Shown here in pieces: positions 34,874-42,905 of a stretch of DNA of 64,000 nt. The notes under the pieces are model-generated. The model saw nothing but the letters and a program-made list of their open reading frames with translations. It ran no database searches and was not told where the DNA came from. Origin of the DNA: Nocardia fusca NBRC 14340 (GTDB taxonomy: Bacteria > Actinomycetota > Actinomycetes > Mycobacteriales > Mycobacteriaceae); contig NZ_BDCU01000022.1 of the NCBI RefSeq assembly GCF_001618425.1, forward strand, positions 186,001-250,000, written 5' to 3'. Numbering within the stretch: position 1 is the stretch's first letter; every line of letters begins with the position of its first letter. A program made the position numbers and the translations under genes.

Positions 34874-36709
34874 TCACCAGGCGAACGCCCGGTTCACCAG
34901 CTCGTCCAATTCCGCCTGCCCCGCCACGCCGGGCTCCGGTTCCGCGGCCAGTTCCCGCACCCGGCGCACGATCGCGAGCGCGGCCGGGGTCCCCGGATCC
35001 GGGAGCGGTAACCGGGACACGTACTGGGTGATCCAGCGCCGCCGTCCCGAATAGAGCCGGTTACCGCAGACCGCGTCGTAATAGCGCAGTCCCAGCGACG
35101 AGTTCGCGACACCCATCATCAGGCAGGCCATATTCTCGGCGCCGGCGTCGCCGCCCAGGTCTGCCAGCGAAATCCAGTAGCAGTCACCGTTGACCACCGC
35201 ACCGGATCGGTCCAGCGCGAAACGGGCCCGGTCGCTGATATCCGGGAACACCACCTTTGGAGTCCGCCACAGATGCGGCCGCTGCGGCACCCAGTGCTCG
35301 AACCATTCCCGGCCTGCCCCGGTGAGATAACCTCGCGCCGCCAGGACCTCCCGATGCTGCTCCAGGTAGGCCGCGGTCCGCGGATACCGCGCCAAATCCA
35401 CCGGCACCCGGCGTGTCCGCGTGAGGTCGTACGGATACAGCACCCGGGTCCGGCGGATCCGATCGATCTGCCACGGCCGCAGATCGTGATGGGTGATGAG
35501 GTCGCGCAGCAGCTCCGGTTCGGCCGCCGGATCACCCCAGTGCGCCGCGATGAAAACCTTGTCCGCATTGGTCTTGATTCCTACCCGGATACGTCCCAGG
35601 TCCCCGAAGGTGCGCCACATCCGCTCGGTGACCCCGCGCAACCAGTCGTCGTGCCCTACTCGCGACATCCGCCACCCCACCGCGGACGCCGCCGCGCCGG
35701 GCTCGGTCGCCAGCTCTCCCACCGTCACCGCAAAGCGGCGACCCTGCCGCCACACCATCGCATCGGCGCTTCCGGTCAGGGCCGCGAACAGCTCCCGCTC
35801 ACCGTCCACGGCTGCCGGGCATCCGACGGGTCCGCCGCCGACTCCGCGCGATCCGCTTCCGGCGGGCCCGGCCACCGTCGCCCGTTCCTCCCGGGTCGTG
35901 CCGGCCGAACCCCACTCGCCAGGCCGCGCGGAGCCCCGGGTCCCCACGGTCGGTGCCGAGCCGGCCACGCCCCTGATTTCCCTGACCGGTGCGGCACCGG
36001 CCTCCTCCTCATAGACCGATACGTACCGGCAGTACCCACGCGTCCCGCCGCGCACGGCAATCGTCACCGCCGGCAGTACCGCCGCTTCGAACAGCTTGGT
36101 ATCCCCCAGGTCGTACAGTTCCACCGGCATCAGATCGGCCAGCAGCACCTCTCGCAGATTCGCGCCCGCCTTCGTGGTGAGAAAACGATTGGCGCACAGC
36201 AGGCCCAGCACCGCGCCCGGCGCCATCAATCGCGGCAGCGCCGCGACGAACGGATGGGTGAGATCGATCCGGCCCCGCAACCCGAACTGCCCGCGCAGTG
36301 CCAGCGCCGCCTCCCCACCTAACTGCTGAGTGCGCACATACGGCGGATTCGCGATCACCGCATCGAACGATTCGGCGGGCATACCCGCGTAATCGGCCAG
36401 GAAGTCCCGCTTCCGCCATTCCGCCCCGATCCCCGATTCCGCGGCCCGCTGCCGAGCCAGCGCCAACCCATCCGGGTCCAGGTCGTAACCCACCAGCTCG
36501 ACCGGAATCCCCGGCAGCCGGTCGGCCAACGCGTCTTTGATAGCGAATAACAACTCCCCGGAACCGCATGCCGGATCGAGGACCCGCACGGACCCCGAGG
36601 CGCCGATCCGCGCCGCCACCCGGCCCGCCAGAAAACCCGCAAGCGCGGCCGGGGTGTAGTGCCGGCCATGACGCTTACGCTCGCGAGCCCCCGCTCCATC
36701 GCGTCCCAT
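34874..36709 (-). CDS. Orphan N6-adenine DNA methyltransferase, Eco57I/TaqI-like gamma class
   Basis: 611 residues from ATG 36709; longer readings start in Arg/Pro-rich sequence. HYTPAALAGFLA opens the domain, motif I is DPACGSGELL at 45-54 (AdoMet), and motif IV NPPYVR near 120 marks N6-adenine (or N4-cytosine) methylation. The C-terminal half contains the TaqI-like recognition segment (VGIKTNADKVFIA; WFEHWVPQRP; KVVFPDISDRARFAL; YYDAVCGNRLYSGRR). A Gly/Ser/Arg-rich insert at about 246-298 is unusual. No endonuclease gene is recognisable beside it, so it may be an orphan methylase, a single-chain RM relic, or paired with the unknown gene at 37284. Confidence 0.85.
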   Translation of the reverse strand: MGRDGAGARERKRHGRHYTPAALAGFLAGRVAARIGASGSVRVLDPACGSGELLFAIKDALADRLPGIPVELVGYDLDPDGLALARQRAAESGIGAEWRKRDFLADYAGMPAESFDAVIANPPYVRTQQLGGEAALALRGQFGLRGRIDLTHPFVAALPRLMAPGAVLGLLCANRFLTTKAGANLREVLLADLMPVELYDLGDTKLFEAAVLPAVTIAVRGGTRGYCRYVSVYEEEAGAAPVREIRGVAGSAPTVGTRGSARPGEWGSAGTTREERATVAGPAGSGSRGVGGGPVGCPAAVDGERELFAALTGSADAMVWRQGRRFAVTVGELATEPGAAASAVGWRMSRVGHDDWLRGVTERMWRTFGDLGRIRVGIKTNADKVFIAAHWGDPAAEPELLRDLITHHDLRPWQIDRIRRTRVLYPYDLTRTRRVPVDLARYPRTAAYLEQHREVLAARGYLTGAGREWFEHWVPQRPHLWRTPKVVFPDISDRARFALDRSGAVVNGDCYWISLADLGGDAGAENMACLMMGVANSSLGLRYYDAVCGNRLYSGRRRWITQYVSRLPLPDPGTPAALAIVRRVRELAAEPEPGVAGQAELDELVNRAFAW

Positions 36710-37101
36710 CTGCGCATTGTCGTCGACAGAGCCGGGCGGCGGACGACTTCGCGCTATTCGACGCCGCCTCCGGCGTGGCGGGAGCCGCACAGCGGCAGCA
36801 CCACCCCGAGCCCGCCGCAGCGACGGTATCGTGTGAAATCGTCGACGGCGGGCGACCCAGCGGCACCGCCATCGACCGCGCCGACCAGCCCGAGCCGGCC
36901 CTCACGAGATCTCTTCGCGCGCCGAAACATCCACGCCGACACGGCCATCCACGCCGTGATGCAGTGACCGACCGAGCTCGGGGTCGAATCCGGACCGACT
37001 GCCGGGCAGTCGCGAAAGCCCACGGGGTGCCATCCCGGCGTGCATCCCTCAACAGGATGTCCGACCTTGAATTCCGGGATGGATTTCGGGAAGATCCGGG
37101 G
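36710..37101. other. 392-nt stretch without a convincing gene
   Basis: It lies between the methyltransferase start and the recombinase fragment. Frames are open only because GC is high; none has a ribosome site or recognisable product. It probably holds the methyltransferase promoter and island junction sequence. Confidence 0.4.
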
Positions 37102-37287
37102 ATGTCGCGCACCAGCACCGCCCGGATCGGCTGCGCCAGGGTGTCCGGCCGATCGCAGGATCGCCACCTCCAACGCGACGCACTGGCAGCGGCCGACTCC
37201 GCGAGATCATCCTGGAGACCGCAGCACGCGTGGCGACCGGCCATCAATCGAAGAATTCGAACTGCGGCCGAAGTCGCCACCGTATGA
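37102..37287 (+). pseudogene. Fragment of a serine recombinase (resolvase/invertase)
   Basis: From ATG 37102 the first 31 codons read like the N-terminus of a resolvase: ARIGCARVSGRSQDRHLQRDALAAA, with catalytic Ser15 in ARVS and the conserved LQRDAL helix. After that the similarity ends abruptly; the frame continues 30 unrelated codons to a TGA that overlaps the ATG of the next gene (ATGA). About 150 residues of the catalytic domain and the DNA-binding domain are missing. It is a scar of mobile DNA. Confidence 0.6.
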
Positions 37288-38372
37288 GATCAACTACCCG
37301 CGAGATCCTTCGTCAGATCGCCGACACTCTGGGAATAGAAGCGCAGAAAGTCTGCGAAATCATCACTGCCGACTATCGAGGTGAGATCGTTCACCCTCTC
37401 CGAAAGGGCTGCAACCTAATAGTCGGTACGGATTTTCCGTTTCCGGGTCGTCTGATCAGTTGGACTACCGGTGTCGGCCCTCGACCCTTCGCAGAAGAGA
37501 ATTTGGAGAGAATAGCCGAGCTCCGAAAGTTCGCCGAGTGGCAGGCCGACACCGCCAACGGAACGGTTGGTCGTCTGACTGCTTTGGATAGAAACCCGAC
37601 AGCGGAGGACTGGGCAACCGAGTACTTTCGCGTACAGAAATCGCGAATCGAATACAATGTCGAGAGCGCCAGCACCGTCCTCAATCGATATTTATCAGAG
37701 GACCTGATCACAGACGAAGACCCGAACTATGACTGGTTCGGGAACAATATTCTCCGCCACAACGCTGAATGGGACGGCAAAAATAAGGGCTGGCTAGGAG
37801 GGGAGCCTTCGCTCAGAAGTATTATCTACGACAAGACTGCTGAACGAGTTTTGAAGCGATTCCGTACCGAGGAAGTAGCCGGGGACGAGCTGCAGAATAT
37901 GGTACGCCTGTCTGATGGCACAGAGGTCCCTGGCAATCGGCTCCTCAAAGATGAGAGCGCCAAACGGGCTGCAGTGGCCATGAAGGAACGCGCCGCCGAT
38001 CACGGGGTCGATGTCAGCAAATGGGAAATTCCCACAGACAAGGAAGCTATTACGATTACGGCGACCGCGGACGCCAGGAGACGGATACTCCAGGATGCAT
38101 TCGAGCAACTTGCCCAACCCGGTGAACTCACCCCCGGAAAATGGGCTGACGTAGCCTATAAGCTTTATCAGTCTCCGCAGACGAAGGCCGGCTCCGATTC
38201 GGTGATCCGAACTTTTCTCGTCGGTGCCGCCGAGTACCGTATGGGTCGGGTACCGGTTTTTCCGCACGATATCGACCTGCGTGCGTACACGATGAATCAA
38301 TCGGACTTCGTCAAGTGTGTCGTAGAGGGCACGTTCGAGCGCTTGCTCCTGCCCTCCGGCATCGGAGTGTGA
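37284..38372 (+). CDS. Unknown 362-residue protein, AT-richer than its surroundings
   Basis: I do not recognise this gene. Codons are clearly richer in A and T (AAT, AAA, ATT, GAA) than all neighbours, a sign of transfer. No signal peptide or membrane segment. The N-terminus (TREILRQIADTLGI) is helical; the middle is charged and rich in Asn, Asp and Trp; the C-terminal third contains LYQSPQTKAGSDSVIRTFL then RMGRVPVFPHDIDLRAYTM and looks like a conserved domain core with His, Asp and Arg. The ATG overlaps the recombinase-fragment stop; a GTG at 37230 with a distant GGAG is an alternative. It converges on accD6. An effector, toxin or restriction function is possible but unsupported. Confidence 0.75.
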   Translation: MRSTTREILRQIADTLGIEAQKVCEIITADYRGEIVHPLRKGCNLIVGTDFPFPGRLISWTTGVGPRPFAEENLERIAELRKFAEWQADTANGTVGRLTALDRNPTAEDWATEYFRVQKSRIEYNVESASTVLNRYLSEDLITDEDPNYDWFGNNILRHNAEWDGKNKGWLGGEPSLRSIIYDKTAERVLKRFRTEEVAGDELQNMVRLSDGTEVPGNRLLKDESAKRAAVAMKERAADHGVDVSKWEIPTDKEAITITATADARRRILQDAFEQLAQPGELTPGKWADVAYKLYQSPQTKAGSDSVIRTFLVGAAEYRMGRVPVFPHDIDLRAYTMNQSDFVKCVVEGTFERLLLPSGIGV

Positions 38373-38613
38373 ACGGCCCACAACAGCGAATCGTTTCCCG
38401 GACCCGGCGCATATCTCGTGCGCGAATTCGTAATGTGTTTTTGCCGATATACGGGGCGACATGCAGCCGGGCCACCATGCTCGGATGGCGGCGGGCGGTC
38501 ACCGGGTACCGCCAGTTGGCCGAGGCGAACGCAGCCGGCGACGCGGTGTCGTCGGCGGGCGCGGCATCGGGATGGAGTCGTGCCGTTGGGCATTTGCTCC
38601 AGGTATTCGGCCT

Positions 38614-40047
38614 TTACAACGGGATGTTCTTGTGGTGGCTCGGTCGCGAGGGGGCCGCCGCCAGTGCGGCAGCGATCTTGCTGCGGGTGTGGGCCGGGTC
38701 GATGACCTCGTCGACCACCCCGATCGACACCGCCCGCTCCACACCACCGGCAATCGCTTCGTGTTCGGCGGTGAGCCGTTCGTGCAATGCTTGGCGCTCT
38801 TCCTCCGGTACAGCGGCCAGCGCCTTCTTGTGGAGAATGCCGACGGCAGCCTTCGCGCCCATCACCGCGACCTCCGACCCCGGCCAGGCGTAGACCGCGG
38901 TGGCGCCCAGGGAGCGGGCGTTCATGGCGATGTAGGCGCCGCCGTAGATCTTGCGGGTGACCAGCGTGACCCGCGGGACCCGGGCTTCGGCGAAGGCGTG
39001 CAGCAGTTTGGCGCCGCGGCGAACCACGCCGTCCCATTCCTGGCCGACGCCGGGCAGGTAGCCGGGGACGTCGGTGATGACGACCAGTGGGATACCGAAG
39101 GCGTCGCAGAGGCGGACGAACCGGGCGGCTTTCTCGGCGCTCTTGGAGTCCAGGCAGCCGCCCAGCCGCAGCGGGTTGTTGGCGAGGACACCGACGGTGC
39201 GTCCGGCCAGGCGGCCGAGGCCGGTCACCATGGAGCGGGCGTAGCCGCCCTGGAGTTCTTCGAAGCTGGATTCGCCGTCGACATTGTCGAGGAGTTCGTG
39301 CACCAGCGGTTTGACGTCGTAGGCGCGTTTGGCCGAGGCCGGCAGCATGGCCTGCAGGTCGACATTGCCGTGCTCGGCGGCGACGAGGTCGAATTCGCCT
39401 TGTTCGGCGAACATCGAGACCAGGCGGCGGGCGCGGTGTACGGCGTCGGCTTCGTCGTCGGCGACGATATGGGTGACGCCGGATTTCTTGCCGTGGGTTT
39501 CCGGGCCGCCGAGGGTGGCCATATCGACCTGTTCGCCGGTGACGCTGCGCACCACATCGGGGCCTGTCACGAAAACGCGGCCCTCGGGGGCCATGATCAC
39601 GATATCGGTGAGCGCGGGGCCGTAGGCGGCGCCGCCGGCCGCGAACCCGAGTACCACCGAGATCTGGGGGACCCGGCCGGAGGCGCGGACCATGGCCTCG
39701 AAGACCAGGCCGACCGCGTGCAGGGCCTCCACACCTTCGGCGAGCCGGGCACCACCGGAATGCCACAGCCCGACCACCGGCGCGCCGGAATCGATGGCGG
39801 TGTCGATCGCGTCGACGATATGCCGGCAGCCCTCCACGCCCATCGCGCCGCCCATCACGGTGGCGTCGGAGCAGTATGCGACGGTGCGGACGCCGTCGAC
39901 CTCACCGACGGCCGCGAGCACACCCGACTTGTCGCGCGCATGCAGCGGCAGCACCGTTCCGGGGTCGAAGAAGCGTTGGAGCCGCCCGAGGGGATCACGC
40001 GGATCGGTCGCAGTGTCCTGATGGCGGGCCGGAGCGATAGTGGTCAT
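38614..40047 (-). CDS. accD6: Acyl-CoA carboxylase beta (carboxyltransferase) subunit, AccD6
   Basis: 477 residues, AGGAGAG 7 nt before ATG. Carboxyltransferase of the crotonase fold: N-terminal oxyanion block SGGARLAEGVEAL, FAAGGAAYGPALTD, then the C-terminal carboxybiotin half with DVPGYLPGVGQEW and KIYGGAYIAM. It makes malonyl-CoA for FAS-II with an AccA biotin subunit encoded elsewhere. It ends the aceE-mabR-fabD-acpM-kasA run as Rv2247 does, but directly after kasA. A 12-bp hairpin separates it from kasA. Confidence 0.95.
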   Translation of the reverse strand: MTTIAPARHQDTATDPRDPLGRLQRFFDPGTVLPLHARDKSGVLAAVGEVDGVRTVAYCSDATVMGGAMGVEGCRHIVDAIDTAIDSGAPVVGLWHSGGARLAEGVEALHAVGLVFEAMVRASGRVPQISVVLGFAAGGAAYGPALTDIVIMAPEGRVFVTGPDVVRSVTGEQVDMATLGGPETHGKKSGVTHIVADDEADAVHRARRLVSMFAEQGEFDLVAAEHGNVDLQAMLPASAKRAYDVKPLVHELLDNVDGESSFEELQGGYARSMVTGLGRLAGRTVGVLANNPLRLGGCLDSKSAEKAARFVRLCDAFGIPLVVITDVPGYLPGVGQEWDGVVRRGAKLLHAFAEARVPRVTLVTRKIYGGAYIAMNARSLGATAVYAWPGSEVAVMGAKAAVGILHKKALAAVPEEERQALHERLTAEHEAIAGGVERAVSIGVVDEVIDPAHTRSKIAAALAAAPSRPSHHKNIPL

Positions 40048-40105
40048 CGCGTTCTCTCCTCGAAAGTGTGCGCCCGAAACGCGGGCCACTTGGTGTCGAA
40101 GCCCG

Positions 40106-40140
40106 GACGGGGCCGCCCGGAAGAACCCGGCGGCCCCGTC
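40106..40140 (-). promoter_or_regulatory. Intercistronic 12-bp hairpin between kasA and accD6
   Basis: GACGGGGCCGCC and its exact complement enclose 11 nt, 31 nt after the kasA stop and 58 nt before accD6. It could partly terminate the fas operon or be a processing site, lowering accD6 expression. Confidence 0.5.
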
Positions 40141-40170
40141 TATGGGTCGTCGAACAGTTCGGGCGGACCG

Positions 40171-41421
40171 TCAGGCCCGGCCGAAGGCGAGCGCGACATT
40201 GTGCCCACCGAAACCGAACGAATTGTTGATCGCGTACTCGATCTCCTGGCGCCGGGCTTCGCCCTTCACCACATCGAGGTCGATCTCAGGATCCTGGTTC
40301 TCCAGGTTCAGGGTGGGCGGCACGATACCGTCCCGGATGGCCAGCACGGTGAGCACGGACTCCAGCGCGCCGACGGCGCCGATGGAATGTCCGAGCGCCG
40401 ATTTGGGCGCGTAGACCGAGGCGTGGTTGCCGACGGCCTTGTTGATCGCCTTCGCCTCGGCGGTGTCACCGATGGGGGTGGCGGTGGCGTGGGCGTTGAT
40501 ATGGGTGATGTCCTGCTTGGACAGACCCGCGGTCTGCATGGCCCGGGTCATGGCCCGGGCGGCGCCCGTGCCCTCGGGGTCCGGCGCGACCAGGTGGAAA
40601 CCGTCGGAGGTGATACCGGCGCCCAGCAGCCGGGCGTGGATGGTGGCACCACGCGCCTTGGCGTGCTCCTCGGTTTCGATGACCATGAGCGCGCCGGCCT
40701 CGCCGAAGACGAAGCCGTCGCGGTCGGAGTCGAAGGGACGCGAAGCGCCCTTCGGGTCGTCGTTGCGGGTGCTCATCGCGCGCATCATCGTGAACGCGGC
40801 GATCGGCACGGCGTCGATGAAACCTTCGACGCCGCCGGTGACGACGATATCGGCATCGCCCATGACGATCATGCGCCACGCGTTGGCGATACCTTCCGAG
40901 CCCGACGAACACGCCGAGACCGGAGTGACCACTCCTGCCCGGGCCTGCAGCTCGAGACCGACGACGGCGGACGGCCCGTTCGGCATGACCATCTGAACAG
41001 CGAGCGGTGAGATCTTGCGATATCCGCCGTTCTTCAGTTTGTCGACCGAATCGATGAGCGCGTCACCGCCACCTAGTCCAGTGCCGATGGCCACACCCAG
41101 CCGATCCGGATCGACTTCCGGGCTGCCCGCATTACGCCAGACCTCGCGGCCGAGCACGGTCGCGAGCTGCTCGACGTAGGCCATCCGGCGGATCTCGACC
41201 CGGCTCAGCAGGCTGTCGGGACGAACTTTCAGATGGCCGCCGATGCGGACCGGTAGGTCGTATTCCTCGATGAAGGAATCCTCGAGAACGTCGATACCGC
41301 TCTCGCCGTTGAGGAGACCCTTCCACGTCGCATCGACGTCACCCGCGATCGACGTGGACGCCGCCAGGCTTGTGACGACGACGTTCGGGAAGTTCCCGTT
41401 CAAGGTGGAAGGAGTGGTCAC
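40171..41421 (-). CDS. kasA: Meromycolate-type beta-ketoacyl-ACP synthase
   Basis: 416 residues. Thiolase fold with catalytic Cys171 (SACSSGSEG), His310 (NAHATATP) and His344 (SALGHSIGA) matching KasA of M. tuberculosis almost position for position. It elongates long acyl-ACP with malonyl-AcpM in FAS-II for mycolic acids. The kasB paralogue that normally follows in mycobacteria is absent; accD6 comes next. acpM ends only 10 nt upstream, so the two are co-transcribed. Confidence 0.96.
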   Translation of the reverse strand: MTTPSTLNGNFPNVVVTSLAASTSIAGDVDATWKGLLNGESGIDVLEDSFIEEYDLPVRIGGHLKVRPDSLLSRVEIRRMAYVEQLATVLGREVWRNAGSPEVDPDRLGVAIGTGLGGGDALIDSVDKLKNGGYRKISPLAVQMVMPNGPSAVVGLELQARAGVVTPVSACSSGSEGIANAWRMIVMGDADIVVTGGVEGFIDAVPIAAFTMMRAMSTRNDDPKGASRPFDSDRDGFVFGEAGALMVIETEEHAKARGATIHARLLGAGITSDGFHLVAPDPEGTGAARAMTRAMQTAGLSKQDITHINAHATATPIGDTAEAKAINKAVGNHASVYAPKSALGHSIGAVGALESVLTVLAIRDGIVPPTLNLENQDPEIDLDVVKGEARRQEIEYAINNSFGFGGHNVALAFGRA

Positions 41422-41431
41422 GGTGTCGGCC

Positions 41432-41734
41432 CTACTCGGCGTTGTCGAACTTGGCCTTGAGCTCGGCGGCGGCGTCGGAGTTCTCCGCCTCGAGCTTCTG
41501 GATGTAGGCGACGGCGTCGCCGACGGTCTTCAGGCTGGCCAGATCCTCGTCCGGGATCTTGACCCCGTACTTGTCCTCGGTCTGGACCGCGATCTCGACC
41601 ATGGACAGCGAGTCGATGTCCAGGTCATCGACGAAGGACTTCTCGACGGTCACCTCGGAGGGTTCGATACCCGTAACCTCTTCGATGATCTTGCCGAGTT
41701 CCTCGACGATTTGTTCCTGGGTCAGAGCGGCCAC
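41432..41734 (-). CDS. acpM: Meromycolate extension acyl carrier protein
   Basis: 100 residues from GTG 41734, with GGGAG about 8 nt upstream. The phosphopantetheine site is Ser42 in [12 protein letters not shown]. Compared with ordinary ACPs (about 77 residues) it has the AcpM-type C-terminal extension ([18 protein letters not shown]), though shorter than the mycobacterial one. It carries growing chains for FabD, KasA and the other FAS-II enzymes. Confidence 0.96.
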   Translation of the reverse strand: MAALTQEQIVEELGKIIEEVTGIEPSEVTVEKSFVDDLDIDSLSMVEIAVQTEDKYGVKIPDEDLASLKTVGDAVAYIQKLEAENSDAAAELKAKFDNAE

Positions 41735-41862
41735 TTCGTGGCTCCCTTCTAATTTTCTCGTGTAGGGCTCTACATATTTCTTCGGGCCGAGACGACGCAC
41801 GGTTACGACGCTCGGTGCCGTGCTCCCGTCGAGGGTTCGTCGGAAACACGGCCGTAGGCAAG

Positions 41863-42777
41863 CTAGCCGGAGCTCGTGAGCTCGGCCAGCGCGGGTATGT
41901 CCTCCGGGGTCTTCAGCGCCAGGTTCGGGGTGCCTTTGAGTTCCCGTTTGGCAATGCCGACGAGGGTTCCCGCCGGTGGCAACTCCGCCACCGCCGAAAC
42001 ACCGGCCTGCCGGACGGTTTCGGTGCACAGGTCCCACCGGACGGGCCGGGTGACCTGCGCGGCGAGCTTGGCCACCGCGTCCGCGCCGGACTCGACCGGC
42101 TTGCCGTCGGCGTTCGACAGCAAGGGGCGAGTCGGCTCGTGCGGGGTGATGTCGGCGATCGCCGCCGCCACCGCCTGTTGAGCGGGAGCCATGAACTCGG
42201 TGTGGAACGCGCCCGCCACGGGAAGCGCCCGCACCCGGGCCTTCTCCGGCGGATTCGCGGCCAGTTCGGCCAGTGCGTCCAGGCGTCCCGCCGCCACGAT
42301 CTGACCGGTGGCGTTGCGGTTGGCCGGGACCAGTTCCAGTTCTTCGAGCCGTGCCAGCACAGCGGCCTCGTCGCCGCCGAGCACCGCGGACATACCAGTT
42401 GCCTCCAGCGCGCACGCCTTCGCCATTTCGGCACCGCGGATGGCTGCCAGCGTAACTGCTTGGTCGGCGGAGATCACGCCGGCGACCGCCGCGGCGGCGA
42501 GTTCGCCCACCGAGTGGCCGGCCACGAGGGTGTCTGCCGGTACCCGCGTCTCGCCGATTTCGGCGAAGGCGAGCAGCGCGGCGGCCACCACGAGCGGCTG
42601 GGTCACCGCGGTGTCGGTGATCTCTTCGGCGGTCGCTTCGGTCCCGAGCCGGATCAGATCCAGACCGGATTCCTTCGACCACAGTGCGAGGCGGTCACGA
42701 GCGCCGGGCAGGTCGAGCCAAGGCGCGAGCATGCCGGGTGTCTGAGAGCCCTGTCCAGGGGCGAACAACGCGATCAC
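41863..42777 (-). CDS. fabD: Malonyl-CoA:ACP transacylase
   Basis: 304 residues from GTG 42777. FAPGQGSQ near residue 5, the nucleophile Ser89 in AGHSVGEL, the conserved Arg in AAIRGAEMAKA, and the catalytic His in GAFHTEFM near 193. Loads malonyl units onto AcpM. The start codon follows the MabR-type inverted repeat by 65 nt, so the fabD promoter probably lies in the 128-nt gap after mabR; 128 nt also separate it from acpM. Confidence 0.96.
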   Translation of the reverse strand: MIALFAPGQGSQTPGMLAPWLDLPGARDRLALWSKESGLDLIRLGTEATAEEITDTAVTQPLVVAAALLAFAEIGETRVPADTLVAGHSVGELAAAAVAGVISADQAVTLAAIRGAEMAKACALEATGMSAVLGGDEAAVLARLEELELVPANRNATGQIVAAGRLDALAELAANPPEKARVRALPVAGAFHTEFMAPAQQAVAAAIADITPHEPTRPLLSNADGKPVESGADAVAKLAAQVTRPVRWDLCTETVRQAGVSAVAELPPAGTLVGIAKRELKGTPNLALKTPEDIPALAELTSSG

Positions 42778-42841
42778 GTACCTAAGAAAACACTGTGAGA
42801 CCGTATTTGCGAGATGTCGACGTGAATAGAGCTTCCGGACA

Positions 42842-42866
42842 GCTTTTGTATGGTCTCCACAAAAGC
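42842..42866. promoter_or_regulatory. MabR-type operator upstream of fabD
   Basis: GCTTTTGT-N9-ACAAAAGC: perfect 8-bp arms, in the gap between mabR and fabD. It contains TTTTGT-N9-ACAAAA, the motif I recall as the MabR binding site of the mycobacterial fas-II promoter. It gives the position of FAS-II control in this genome. Confidence 0.8.
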
Positions 42867-42905
42867 CCGCGTGGTGTGTCCGGATCGACCGAATCGGGGT
42901 TCGCG

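Noticed and set aside
36568..37287. Reading the whole frame ending at 37287 as one 239-aa gene
   Set aside because: Only the segment from 37102 to about 37195 resembles a known family; the upstream part is low-complexity shadow of the methyltransferase promoter strand.
38373..38613. Search for an accE-like epsilon subunit or other gene between the AT-rich gene and accD6
   Set aside because: Short frames such as one with ANWRYPVTARRHP on the minus strand do not match the AccE pattern well enough, and starts are lacking. Left as an intergenic region of 241 nt.
38461..41010. An 849-codon open frame on the plus strand
   Set aside because: It is antisense to accD6 and kasA, both complete with catalytic residues; a shadow of GC bias.
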